From the NCBI GenBank assembly GCA_011374975.1, contig DRNU01000014.1:1-51418 (forward strand): DNA of 51,418 bases, written 5' to 3'. The position numbers and the translations under genes are program-made. The stretch comes from Gammaproteobacteria bacterium. GTDB taxonomy: Bacteria > Pseudomonadota > Gammaproteobacteria > DSM-19610. The notes below the pieces were generated by a model. It saw only the letters and a list, made by a program, of their open reading frames with translations, did not search any database and was not told the origin of the DNA. Shown one piece after another: positions 9,459-18,243 of the stretch. Each line of letters opens with the position of its first letter. The first letter of the stretch is position 1.

Positions 9459-9499
9459 TGTGACTGTAACAATCGTAAGTTAACTTGAGGACTCTGAAA

Positions 9500-9826
9500 A
9501 TGGAGATTGAAAACAGCCGTATAGCATCGCTGGTGACACAAAACAGCGGTCAGGGTACACCGGTTGAACACCAGGGGAAGGACGGTTCAAATTCCCCCGC
9601 CGCGGCATCCGGCGCCGGCAATAACGCCGCAGACCGGGTCAGCCTGACGGGTGAAGCCCGCCAGCTCCGGGAACTGGAAGCCTCGCTGGCCAGCCACCCG
9701 GTGGTCGACAGCCAGCGCGTGGCCGCCGTACGCAGCGCCGTTGAAGACGGCAGCTTTACTATCGATCCACAGCGGATCGCCGACAAACTGATAAGCCTTG
9801 AAGAGGCTCTCACTGACGCGAGGTAG
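9500..9826 (+). CDS. flgM: Anti-sigma-28 factor FlgM
   Basis: FlgM binds sigma-28 until the hook is finished and is then exported through the flagellar secretion system. The 108-aa product has a flexible N-terminal half. The conserved C-terminal FliA-binding region has VDSQRVAAVRSAVEDGSF and PQRIADKLISLE. The ATG at 9500 has a GAGG ribosome site 9 bases upstream; a TTG five codons earlier is in frame but less likely. Confidence 0.93.
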   Translation: MEIENSRIASLVTQNSGQGTPVEHQGKDGSNSPAAASGAGNNAADRVSLTGEARQLRELEASLASHPVVDSQRVAAVRSAVEDGSFTIDPQRIADKLISLEEALTDAR

Positions 9827-9831
9827 TCGCC

Positions 9832-10314
9832 ATGCCAGTTGAAGGGACGCAGCATCCACTGGAAACCGTACTGTTACAGGAAGTCGAGTGCACCGGCCAG
9901 TTGCTGGCCTGCCTCGACACGGAACGCAGTGCACTGGCAAAGCGCGACCTTGAGACGCTGGGAAAGACCACCGAGGCCAAACTTCAGCACACCCGACAAC
10001 TCGAACAACTGGAACAGCAACGCGCGGCCCTGCTCGACGAACTGGGTTTCGCCAGCGACGCCGACAGCCAGCAGTTCTGCTTCGACAGCCTGCCCTGCGG
10101 CGCCAGCCTCACCCGCCTGTGGCAGGAAATACTCGACAACACCCGTGCCTGCAGGACCCACAATCTGAGCAACGGCGGTGTGCTGGAATCCAGCCGCCAG
10201 CACGTCGAACAGGCGCTGTGCATCCTGCGCGGCCAGTCCGGAACCCCTTCGCTGTACGATACCAGCGGTGGCACAGCCACCAATCTCGGCCAGCGCGAAC
10301 TGGGGAAAGTCTAG
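9832..10314 (+). CDS. flgN: Flagellar export chaperone FlgN
   Basis: FlgN chaperones the hook-filament junction proteins FlgK and FlgL. The 160-aa product is a mostly helical, Leu- and Gln-rich protein with the family-like N-terminal region (ECTGQLLACLDTERSALAKRDLE) and a C-terminal HVEQALCILRGQ helix. It starts 5 bp after the flgM stop, so the pair is one operon. Sequence conservation in this family is low, so position supports the call. Confidence 0.88.
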   Translation: MPVEGTQHPLETVLLQEVECTGQLLACLDTERSALAKRDLETLGKTTEAKLQHTRQLEQLEQQRAALLDELGFASDADSQQFCFDSLPCGASLTRLWQEILDNTRACRTHNLSNGGVLESSRQHVEQALCILRGQSGTPSLYDTSGGTATNLGQRELGKV

Positions 10315-10374
10315 GCGCACACGCTCAAGACCGATCGTCAACCTGCCGATTACCTGACCACATCAAGCCACTCT

Positions 10375-10380
10375 TATAAT
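10375..10380 (+). promoter_or_regulatory. Candidate sigma-70 -10 element for the PilZ gene
   Basis: A perfect TATAAT lies 37 bp before the ATG of the PilZ gene. The best -35 (CTGACC at 10354-10359) has a short 15-bp spacer, so the full promoter is only a candidate. It would let the PilZ gene be expressed apart from flgMN. Confidence 0.4.
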
Positions 10381-10416
10381 TTAGGTCTGCGCACCAGATC
10401 AGCGCCTGATACATCT

Positions 10417-11157
10417 ATGCTTGCATCGCTAAAACGGGTACTCCAGGGGGATCGCGATCCGGCCGCGGAACAGGTTACCAACCGCGCCAAGATTATCGCC
10501 ATCCTGCATCAGCTGAAGTTGGCCCACGAACTGCTGGGCGTAACTGTATCCGGCTGTTCCGACCAGTCCAACACTGCCATCCTCGGCATCCGGGAAAAAC
10601 AGAACCATTTCTACCTGGACGAACTCACTTCGCCCGCCGCACACAAGGCCATCCTGAAACAGCGCAAGGCGCGCATCCAGTGCCGCCTGCAGGGCATGGA
10701 GCTGAGATTCGCCGTACAGCTGACCCGCGCCGATACCAAAAACGGTATTGCGCTGTATGAATTCGCACTGCCGAAATCCATCTCGCGCCTGCAACGCCGC
10801 GACAATTTCCGCCTGCGCCTCAGTCCCGGCCTGATGGTCCCGGTGGCGATTGCCCACTTTGAGGGCAAAACTGTCAGCGGCGAGGCTTTCGACCTCTCGG
10901 AAGGCGGTGTCGGCCTGTTCCTCAACACCCGCGATATCCCCAGCCGTGGCCAGGTACTGCACGAGCTGTCGCTGTCACTGCCCCATACCCGCCCCCTGCA
11001 AACCGGGCTGGAAGTACGCTTTGCCCGCCTCGACGGCGCCCAGCAGATGCTGCGCATCGGCGGCCGCTTCGTGGACCTGAACCGCAAACAGGAACGGCAG
11101 CTGGCACAGTTCCTGGCCGAACAGCAGCGCAAGTTGCGGCGCCACGGGCCGCGCTAG
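10417..11157 (+). CDS. YcgR-like PilZ domain protein (c-di-GMP receptor, flagellar brake type)
   Basis: The 246-aa protein has an N-terminal YcgR-N-like domain (about residues 15-115) followed by a PilZ domain. The PilZ c-di-GMP motifs are both present: RRDNFR (RxxxR, near residue 127) and DLSEGGVG (D/NxSxxG). In the family such proteins bind c-di-GMP and act on the flagellar motor or on other targets. Its position just after flgMN fits a motility role. The start is an ATG with a poor ribosome site, preceded by a TATAAT. It might instead control surface or exopolysaccharide functions. Confidence 0.88.
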   Translation: MLASLKRVLQGDRDPAAEQVTNRAKIIAILHQLKLAHELLGVTVSGCSDQSNTAILGIREKQNHFYLDELTSPAAHKAILKQRKARIQCRLQGMELRFAVQLTRADTKNGIALYEFALPKSISRLQRRDNFRLRLSPGLMVPVAIAHFEGKTVSGEAFDLSEGGVGLFLNTRDIPSRGQVLHELSLSLPHTRPLQTGLEVRFARLDGAQQMLRIGGRFVDLNRKQERQLAQFLAEQQRKLRRHGPR

Positions 11158-11185
11158 GCAACAGCCGGCCGCAGCGACACAAGTC

Positions 11186-11214
11186 TTTATCGGGATTTCG
11201 TCAACGTGTATAGT
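11186..11214 (+). promoter_or_regulatory. Candidate promoter of tRNA-Ala
   Basis: A TATAGT -10 element (11209-11214) lies 15 bp before the tRNA, with a weak -35 TTTATC 17 bp upstream. Spacing and position are right for a stable RNA promoter, but the -35 is poor. Confidence 0.45.
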
Positions 11215-11228
11215 CTGGTGCCTGTTAT

Positions 11229-11304
<76 letters not shown>

Positions 11305-11500
11305 TTTCCAAACCCGGCAATCTCCGGTTACACACCACCTCCCTTGCGCCGCCTGCCTGTCACAATATGACGACAGCAAGCGACCTTTTAAATCGCCGGA
11401 ACACCCATCATTGGTCATTGCACGGGCAGGTTATCCGTAATATTGTCTAGCAACCGTATCACGCGATTCATCAGCGTGTATTTGCGCCATACAGGGAGTT

Positions 11501-12718
11501 ATGGGGTTTCACATGGATTGGTTGCAGCGTAATAGACTTGTCGCATTATCTGTAGTTCTCGGCGTCGCAATGATGGTTGCCGACCTACTGATGCATGCGG
11601 TCCCTTACCGTCACAGTGACTGGTTATCCGAACTACCCGCCATGCATGCACTGGGGCTCGGCTTGCCACTCGGCTTCCTGTTGCTGCCTGCCCTGTTCGG
11701 CCTGTATGCACAATCGTTGTTGCAACGTGTACAACAGGCTGCCGCAAAGGGCTGCGATTCCGGACACTCCCTGAATACAGTCATTGAGGACACACCACCG
11801 CCCGGCGGGGAACAGAGCCTGACCGCGGCGGTTTTTGAGTCGACCAACCAGGGCATCATTATTATCGACCGGATGCACAGTATTGTATCCGTCAACCCGG
11901 CCTTTATTGCACTCACCGGCTATACGCAGGATGAGGTCAGGGGCAAGAACCCGCTGCACCTGAAATCAAGCCGGCATAACGAGGCCTTTTTCGAGAATAT
12001 CTGGCGTTCGCTCGAGAAAAAGGGTTGCTGGGAAGGAGAAATCTGGAGCCGCCGCAAGAACGGGGAGACCTATCCCTCCTGGCACAGCATCAGCCCGATT
12101 TACAACAGTGGAACGGGCAAGCTGGAGCATTACGTCTCCGTGTTTACGGATATCACCCCCATCAAGCGGCAGCAGGCCAATATGGACCTGCTTGCCTATC
12201 ACGACCCCCTCACCGGCCTGCCCAACCGGCTGTTGTTCACCGAGCGCCTGCAGCATGCCCTGAGCGTGCTGACGCGTGTCGACAACCGGGTCGCACTGTT
12301 GTTTTTCGACCTGGACGGGTTCAAGGACATCAACGATACACTGGGACACACGGTGGGTGATTCACTGCTGCAGGCCATTGCCGACCGCATGCAGTCCACG
12401 CTCAGGGACGGGGATACCGTGGCGCGTTTCGGCGGCGATGAATTTGTGATCCTGACGGAATCCTGCGACTCACGGGCGGGGCTTGAAAAGGTGGCGGAAA
12501 AGATTATTGAAGAGATATCGCGCCCGGTACAGGTCAACGAGCAGATCATTGTGGTCCAGGCCAGCGTCGGAATCGCCATTGCCCCGGCTGATGGCGTCGA
12601 GAGCCAGGCGCTGATCCAGGCCGCAGACAAGGCCATGTACCGCGCCAAGGCCTATGCAGGCAGCCACTTCTGTTTCTACGATGAGGCCGAGGCCACCGGA
12701 CTGGTGCGGAAAAACTGA
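11501..12718 (+). CDS. Membrane-anchored PAS-GGDEF diguanylate cyclase
   Basis: The 405-aa protein has two predicted membrane segments (about residues 12-30 and 47-68), then a PAS domain (about 110-225) and a GGDEF domain (about 235-395). The active-site motif is ARFGGDEFVIL, so it should make c-di-GMP from two GTP. The substrate motif NDTLGHTVGD keeps Asp at the guanine-reading position. This argues for c-di-GMP and against the Hypr cGAMP subfamily, which has Ser there. No RxxD inhibitory site is evident before GGDEF. The start is the ATG at 11501 after AGGGAG; an ATG at 11513 is possible. It converges on the hybrid kinase with a 1-bp gap. Confidence 0.9.
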   Translation: MGFHMDWLQRNRLVALSVVLGVAMMVADLLMHAVPYRHSDWLSELPAMHALGLGLPLGFLLLPALFGLYAQSLLQRVQQAAAKGCDSGHSLNTVIEDTPPPGGEQSLTAAVFESTNQGIIIIDRMHSIVSVNPAFIALTGYTQDEVRGKNPLHLKSSRHNEAFFENIWRSLEKKGCWEGEIWSRRKNGETYPSWHSISPIYNSGTGKLEHYVSVFTDITPIKRQQANMDLLAYHDPLTGLPNRLLFTERLQHALSVLTRVDNRVALLFFDLDGFKDINDTLGHTVGDSLLQAIADRMQSTLRDGDTVARFGGDEFVILTESCDSRAGLEKVAEKIIEEISRPVQVNEQIIVVQASVGIAIAPADGVESQALIQAADKAMYRAKAYAGSHFCFYDEAEATGLVRKN

Positions 12719-12719
12719 T

Positions 12720-15700
12720 TCAGCCCGGCAGCAATTGCCGGATGCGGGCGACGATCTGCTCGGTGGACGATGCGCCCTTGGCGATAATCTGCTCCACCCG
12801 CCCGCTGAGGATACGCCGGTCTTCATCGGTCAGATCCTTGGCCGTCAGGACGATCACGGGGATATCCTGCCACTCGGGACGGGTGCGCATCTCCAGCAGG
12901 AAATCAAAACCGTCCATCACCGGCATCATGAGATCCAGCAGTACCAGATCCGGGCGGGCTCGCTCGAGCTGCTCGAGCGCCTCCTTGCCGTTGGTGGCCT
13001 CGGCCACCTGCCAGCCGGTCTTGTCCAGTGAGCGCTGCATGACATTGCGCGTCGCCGCGTCATCTTCTACCAGCAGTACCATGCTGTCTCTGTCAGCCTG
13101 TTTGAAGCGCGCCAGCGCATGGTGGAGCGAGTCGCGGTCGACCGGCTTGGTGAGATAGTCGGTGGCACCGAGCGCAAAACCGCGTGACCTGTCGTCCATC
13201 ATGGTGAGCATGGTCACGGGAATATCCTGCAGCACCGGGTCAACCTTGAGCGCGCGCAATACTGACCAGCCATCCATGCCCGGCATCATCACGTCCAGTG
13301 TAATGGCCGCCGGGTGCAGGCTGTGCGCCAGCTTCAGGCCCTCCTCGCCGGATGCGGCAAAGGCAACGTTGAAACCGTCCTTCCTGAGATAGCGGCCAAT
13401 GATGTCGCGCGCTTCCGGGTCGTCATCGATCACCAGCACGGTAGGCCCGGTACCCGTCGCGAGCATGGCTTCTGTCTCGCCGCCGGAGCGCGTGGCAACG
13501 TCCGGCGATGCCGCTTCTGTCTGCGCGCCCGGCAGCGTGGCGGGCACGCGGATGGTGAACGTCGAACCTTCGCCCGGCCGGCTTTGCAACGTCAGGTCAC
13601 CCCCCATCATCTGGCAGAAGCGACGCGAAATCGGCAAACCCAGCCCGGTCCCGCCGTAGTTGCGGGTGGTCGAATTATCCGCCTGGCTGAACTCCTTGAA
13701 GACATGGTCGATTTTGTCGGCCGGGATGCCGATGCCGGTATCCCTGACCGCAAAGGTCAGCCAGTCTTTACCCTGCTCCGTACTGCGCTGCACCGACAGG
13801 GTGACCGTCCCCCGGTGCGTGAACTTGGCGGCATTGGACAGCAGGTTCAGCAACGACTGCCTGAGCTTGGTGACATCCTGGTGGGCAGTGCCCAGCTGTT
13901 CACCGCGTTCGATAACCAGCTTGTTGCCGTTCTTGCCCATCAGCGGCTGCGCGGTGCCGGCCACCTGGTCGATCAGGGCATCGATATCAGCATCTTCCGC
14001 GAAGGTCTCCATGCGGCCCGCCTCGATCTTGGACAGGTCCAGCACATCATTGATAAGTGTCAGCAGATGGTTGCCGGCCTGGTGGATTTTTTTCAGGTCC
14101 CGGGTGAAGCTGTCCAGCCCTTCGTCCTCGGCCTCTTCCATCAGCATTTCGCTGTAGCCGAGAATGGCGTTCATGGGCGTGCGCAGTTCGTGACTCATGT
14201 TGGCCAGGAAACCGGACTTGGCCTGGTTGGCGGCTTCGGCAACATCTTTCGCCTCGGCCAGTTCATGCTCGATCTGCTCGCGCCGCTCAATGTCCAGCGC
14301 CAGCTGTATAGACACAGCAACCGAGTTTGCAGCCTCCTCCAGCCATTCCAGCTGCTCCGGCTCCATGGCCTTCAGCAGGCCCAGTTCCAGCACGCCCAGG
14401 CACCGCCGGTTGAGGATAACCGGGAAGTACAACAGGCGCGCGGGGCGTATCTCCCCCAGTCCCGTCGGCAGCCGGAACCCGTCGTCGAACTCCGCAACTT
14501 CCAGCGGCCGCAGGTCCTGCGCCGCCTGTCCAGCCAGGCCCCGGCCGATGACCACTGACCCTGCGCTGTAGCCCTCAGGACAGGCATAACCCGCCTGCCA
14601 TTCCAGCGCATCACCCTCGCGACGGATGTAGATACTCGCCACGGGCAGTGCAAAATAGCGCGCAATAAAATTGATCACCTTGGCGCTCAGGGGCTGTATA
14701 GACTGCTCACAACGCATCAGGCTGTCCAGCTCGTTCAACGCGCTGGCAGCCCGGTGCTGAACCTCGGTGGTGTGCATAATGTCGCGCAGTTCCTGCTCGG
14801 CACGGCGCCGGCGTTCCGTCATGCGGTTGATGGCCCTGGCCAGCTCGTCATGTTCACTGCGGGGCGTCACCTGCTGGCTGAAATCACCATCCGCCACGGC
14901 GACCGTGACCCGGGTAATATCCCGGAAAGCCTCGATGACACGGTTGAAGCTGCGGTTCATCATGCCGATTTCGTCCTCGGTCTGCGTCTCCAGTGTCATA
15001 TCCTTCTGCAGCGCGCCCGAGGCCAGCATGTCGGCTGCCTGCACGGCTTTTTTCAGGCGCCGCGTCGACGAATTGGTCACCCACAACATCATCATCAGCA
15101 AGGCCAGCAGGCCGGCCCCGGCAATAGAGACTGAACTGAGTATGTTCTTCAGTATCGGCGCAGTAACATTCTTCTCCGCCTCGCGCATGATGACTGTCCA
15201 GTCGCCGGTTGCGACAGGTGCCGCGACGAAGTAATACCTGGATGTCTGCTCGAACGGGTCCGGCGCCAGGATCATCTGGCGTTCATTTCTGCCCCGGTGC
15301 AGCTGCGCGAAGAGGTCGCGGTACGCGGTTTCCTCGAATGCCAGGGTCCTCAGGGAAACCTTCTCACCCAGGGTATCCGCGATAAAACGCCCTGTACGGC
15401 TGATCAGGAAAACATCGACATTGTGTTTCAGCTTGATCCGGTCCAGGAAACCGACCATGTCGGTCAGCGCCCGGTCCACCCCGGCGATGCCGACGAATTT
15501 CCCGTCGCGCACAATCGGCGCCGTCTGCTCGACAATCATTTTGCCTTCGTAGACGTAGGGCTCCGTGACGATATAGCGTGCTGCGGATTCCTCGAAGCGC
15601 TGTTTCATGCCCGAGTAGTACAGGCTGGTTTCCATGTCCACCAGCGGTTCCAGGCGTATCCTGGCGTTGTCGGCACGATCCCGGAACCAGTAGGGGATGA

Positions 15701-16151
15701 ATCGCCCGCCGGCATCCACGGCCTGCGCCATCCCGGCGCCCGATTCCAGTGCTGCCGCATCCTGGCCGTCGGCATTCGGTTCATAGCCAAAGTAGGCGCC
15801 GGTGAACTCCGGGTAGAACTCCAGCACGCGCCTGGCGTACTCGATGGATTCCGCGCGCTGGCCAAACAGGCCGGCCTCCTGGGCCAGTGCCATGACCTGC
15901 GCCGCCATGACCGCCCGGTTGTTGGTCAGCTCGATTTCCCCGGCCAGCTCTATGGCCAGGTTATGCAGCAGCTGCTCGTTATCGGCACGTACCCGGGAAT
16001 AAAGATTGGACGCGTTGTACGCCACAATCGCAGCCAGCATGGCGATGGTCGGCAAAACACCAAACAGCAGAAACCGCCCGCGCATGCTTTTATGGAACTT
16101 GATGTGGCTGCTGGCGTACGGGTCAGGGCCAGGTTCAGGTTCAGGCTTCAT
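12720..16151 (-). CDS. Hybrid sensor histidine kinase: Cache-HAMP-GAF-HisKA-HATPase-REC-REC
   Basis: This 1143-aa membrane kinase reads a periplasmic signal and phosphorylates its own receiver domains. Order: TM1 about 26-47, dCache-like sensor about 50-330, TM2 about 337-358, HAMP-type segments about 360-450, GAF about 470-620. HisKA follows with phospho-acceptor His654 in MSHELRTPM. The ATPase domain has LLNLLSNAAKF (N box), VRDTGIGIP (G1) and GGTGLGLPIS (G2). Receiver 1 has ITLDVMMPGMDGW and receiver 2 has LVLLDLMMPVMDGF, both with the acceptor Asp. There is no HPt or output domain, so a separate partner is needed. It converges with the diguanylate cyclase gene; a functional link is possible but not shown. 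Confidence 0.92.
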   Translation of the reverse strand: MKPEPEPGPDPYASSHIKFHKSMRGRFLLFGVLPTIAMLAAIVAYNASNLYSRVRADNEQLLHNLAIELAGEIELTNNRAVMAAQVMALAQEAGLFGQRAESIEYARRVLEFYPEFTGAYFGYEPNADGQDAAALESGAGMAQAVDAGGRFIPYWFRDRADNARIRLEPLVDMETSLYYSGMKQRFEESAARYIVTEPYVYEGKMIVEQTAPIVRDGKFVGIAGVDRALTDMVGFLDRIKLKHNVDVFLISRTGRFIADTLGEKVSLRTLAFEETAYRDLFAQLHRGRNERQMILAPDPFEQTSRYYFVAAPVATGDWTVIMREAEKNVTAPILKNILSSVSIAGAGLLALLMMMLWVTNSSTRRLKKAVQAADMLASGALQKDMTLETQTEDEIGMMNRSFNRVIEAFRDITRVTVAVADGDFSQQVTPRSEHDELARAINRMTERRRRAEQELRDIMHTTEVQHRAASALNELDSLMRCEQSIQPLSAKVINFIARYFALPVASIYIRREGDALEWQAGYACPEGYSAGSVVIGRGLAGQAAQDLRPLEVAEFDDGFRLPTGLGEIRPARLLYFPVILNRRCLGVLELGLLKAMEPEQLEWLEEAANSVAVSIQLALDIERREQIEHELAEAKDVAEAANQAKSGFLANMSHELRTPMNAILGYSEMLMEEAEDEGLDSFTRDLKKIHQAGNHLLTLINDVLDLSKIEAGRMETFAEDADIDALIDQVAGTAQPLMGKNGNKLVIERGEQLGTAHQDVTKLRQSLLNLLSNAAKFTHRGTVTLSVQRSTEQGKDWLTFAVRDTGIGIPADKIDHVFKEFSQADNSTTRNYGGTGLGLPISRRFCQMMGGDLTLQSRPGEGSTFTIRVPATLPGAQTEAASPDVATRSGGETEAMLATGTGPTVLVIDDDPEARDIIGRYLRKDGFNVAFAASGEEGLKLAHSLHPAAITLDVMMPGMDGWSVLRALKVDPVLQDIPVTMLTMMDDRSRGFALGATDYLTKPVDRDSLHHALARFKQADRDSMVLLVEDDAATRNVMQRSLDKTGWQVAEATNGKEALEQLERARPDLVLLDLMMPVMDGFDFLLEMRTRPEWQDIPVIVLTAKDLTDEDRRILSGRVEQIIAKGASSTEQIVARIRQLLPG

Positions 16152-16219
16152 GAAGTATTCCGGGCCGGTTGGGGATAAACAGGATTTTCCACAGGTCGGT
16201 TACGGCGCCTGTCGGGCAA

Positions 16220-17833
16220 TCAGTTGGAAACGCGCGGCGGCTCTGCCTGGAGACGGGTCTGCGACGGCTGTTTTTCCGCCGGATCCTTGTCGAACGGCGG
16301 GGTCTTGCCCCCGACCCCACCGGCCAGTTTGCGCTCGATAATATCCATGGTTGTACGTCCGATATATTCACTGTCCTTATCGTGTGCGGCAACCGCCTCC
16401 AGGTAACTGCGTGCGATGATTTTACCCAGCGGCTTCGGGTTATAAAGCAGTTTTTTAATCACAAACGGATTAAAGGTCAGGGGATTATAATTTTTACCGA
16501 GGTAACCCTGCTTGATTAACAGTTTTTCCACCGGCGTACCGGGCTGGATCCCGATAAAGAAAATAAAGGGCAATACATTGTCCCGCCCGAATATCTGGTA
16601 GAGGTCCTTGATGCGGTCAATGGTTTTCCGGAGTGTCAGGGGCGTTTCACCCGGCGCATTCAGCGGGATATACAGCTTGACCTTCTGGTTGGTGTACCCC
16701 GCATCCTTGAACATCTGGAAAGCTTCCATCTGCTGCTCAAGCGAATAGCCCAGCGTCAGGCTGTTGATGACTTCCTGTGTGCCGGTAAATGACAGGTCAA
16801 GACTGGCCAGGCCGCTGTCCAGCATCTTCCCGGCCAGCTCCAGGGTCAGGTAATTCAGGCGCAGGTAGCCGGTCCACTGTATCTTCAGTTTGCGCCGGAT
16901 AATCTCGTCGAGTATCTCTTCGACGTGGTGCGTGCTGCGTCGGGTGGAACAGAACTGGGCATCGGTAAACCAGATATTCCTGACGCCATAACGTTTGTTC
17001 AGGGTCTCGATTTCATCAACGATTTCCACCGGGTCACGGTAACGCTGGTTATGCCCTTCTATTTTGTTGTAAAGGCAGAAATGACACTGGTAGGGACAAC
17101 CCCGTTTGGTGTGTACACCAATATAGTCGTCCGTGTATTCGTGTATTTCAGGAAATATTGACTCGATATATTCAAAATTGACCGCGGTCAGTTTGGACAG
17201 GTTGAAATTATCCGTCCTGTTTGAGTAGGCGATCTCACCGGCACTGTTTTTACAATAGCATTCGCCGATTGTCGAACTCTCGCCATTGATAATGGACAGC
17301 ATGGTTGGCTCGCCTTCGCCAACAACAACGACAGTATTGACCGGGCAATGTTTGATAACGTACTTGCCGAAGATCGATACGGCAGTACCGCCGACAATAA
17401 TTTTTGATTCGGGTTTCAGCTTGCGCACCAGCCTCATAAAGGCAAAGTTGCGGAACCGGCTCGCGGTGTATTCGTAGATAATGGAAACCGCATCGACAGC
17501 CGCCTTGAGGCGGTGCCACAGGTTGGGCGAATAATCGAACTTCATCACCACATCCAGCGCATCGTCTTCGGGATGCGGGCCGAATGACTGCATATTGCGC
17601 CAGGAAAAGGCGACCATGTCCGGGTCAAGCGCCAGAATGCGCGCTTTCAGCACCTGCTTTCTCTCACCCTTGGGGACAATGGCCAGATCAAGCAGCTCCT
17701 GTTTGATCTCCGGGTGCTGCTTGTGGATAAAATCGGCAACATAGATAACGCCACCGGGATATATTTTCCAACAAGGCAAACGAACATAAAGTATCGTTTT
17801 TACCTTTCTGCCTGATTGCTCACTCAAGATCAT
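16220..17833 (-). CDS. B12-binding-type radical SAM protein of unknown substrate
   Basis: The protein has an N-terminal Rossmann-like region of the cobalamin-binding type (GGTAVSIFGKYVI and VVVGEGEPTMLSI segments). A radical SAM core follows with the cluster motif RGCPYQCHFCLYN, whose CxxxCxxC cysteines bind the 4Fe-4S cluster. Such enzymes start radical chemistry from SAM, often methylations or ring rearrangements; the substrate here is unknown. The canonical B12-ligand His motif (DxHxxG) is not obvious, so cobalamin may not be bound. The frame is open to a TTG at 17875; the ATG at 17833 and a TTG at 17827 just after AGGGA are the better starts. It faces away from the tetraheme cytochrome gene and shares its regulatory gap. 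Confidence 0.85.
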   Translation of the reverse strand: MILSEQSGRKVKTILYVRLPCWKIYPGGVIYVADFIHKQHPEIKQELLDLAIVPKGERKQVLKARILALDPDMVAFSWRNMQSFGPHPEDDALDVVMKFDYSPNLWHRLKAAVDAVSIIYEYTASRFRNFAFMRLVRKLKPESKIIVGGTAVSIFGKYVIKHCPVNTVVVVGEGEPTMLSIINGESSTIGECYCKNSAGEIAYSNRTDNFNLSKLTAVNFEYIESIFPEIHEYTDDYIGVHTKRGCPYQCHFCLYNKIEGHNQRYRDPVEIVDEIETLNKRYGVRNIWFTDAQFCSTRRSTHHVEEILDEIIRRKLKIQWTGYLRLNYLTLELAGKMLDSGLASLDLSFTGTQEVINSLTLGYSLEQQMEAFQMFKDAGYTNQKVKLYIPLNAPGETPLTLRKTIDRIKDLYQIFGRDNVLPFIFFIGIQPGTPVEKLLIKQGYLGKNYNPLTFNPFVIKKLLYNPKPLGKIIARSYLEAVAAHDKDSEYIGRTTMDIIERKLAGGVGGKTPPFDKDPAEKQPSQTRLQAEPPRVSN

Positions 17834-17988
17834 TCCCTGGTCGGAAAACAATAGTTTAATATTAGCGATCGCCAATATTAGTTCTTACTGGTTACTATTT
17901 CTATTAAATCCGGCACCGGCAGCAGACTTGAGCACAGACCGGTTGCCCGGACCCAGGCCCCCAGTGGTGGTCCCCTTGCCCATGCTCT

Positions 17989-18021
17989 GGACACAGTCTA
18001 CACTGTAGTGGACAGAGTCTA
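17989..18021. repeat. Direct repeat with central palindrome, candidate operator
   Basis: GGACACAGTCTA (17989-18000) and GGACAGAGTCTA (18010-18021) differ at one base and are spaced 21 bp start to start, two helical turns. Between and overlapping them is the palindrome CTACACTGTAG (17998-18008). It lies in the roughly 400-bp gap between the radical SAM gene and the tetraheme cytochrome gene, 40 bp before an FNR-type box. The arrangement suits a dimeric regulator, but none is identified. Confidence 0.5.
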
Positions 18022-18060
18022 AATCACAAACAAACAGGCTCTGATATAACAATACAACTG

Positions 18061-18074
18061 TTGACATATATCAA
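18061..18074 (+). promoter_or_regulatory. FNR/CRP-family binding site upstream of the tetraheme cytochrome
   Basis: TTGACATATATCAA matches the FNR-type dyad TTGAY-N4-RTCAA at all defined positions (classical TTGAT-N4-ATCAA). It lies about 170 bp before the tetraheme ATG, so a long 5' leader or an extra promoter is implied. No convincing -10 box could be placed with class II spacing. The rest of the gap to 18243 is AT-rich and shows no gene. Confidence 0.7.
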
Positions 18075-18243
18075 TGTTCTAATAAAGCAACTGTGGCGAA
18101 ATTGGTACCAAGAAACGAGAAAGAGGAATACCAGGCTGACATCAACGAACTTAAATCCAATTAGCTGTTTTTATTCGATTTAACCAGTAAAGATGCCATG
18201 TATCCACATTATAAAGTTGTCCATTGCCCGGAGGTACTACAAA

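Noticed and set aside
11501-12718. Hypr-type (cGAMP-making) GGDEF enzyme to match Geobacter GEMM-Ib switches
   Set aside because: The GHTVGD segment has Asp where Hypr enzymes have Ser, so c-di-GMP is the expected product.
13314-14558. 414-codon open frame on the plus strand
   Set aside because: It is the antisense shadow of the histidine kinase gene, rich in Arg, Gln and His without recognisable domains.
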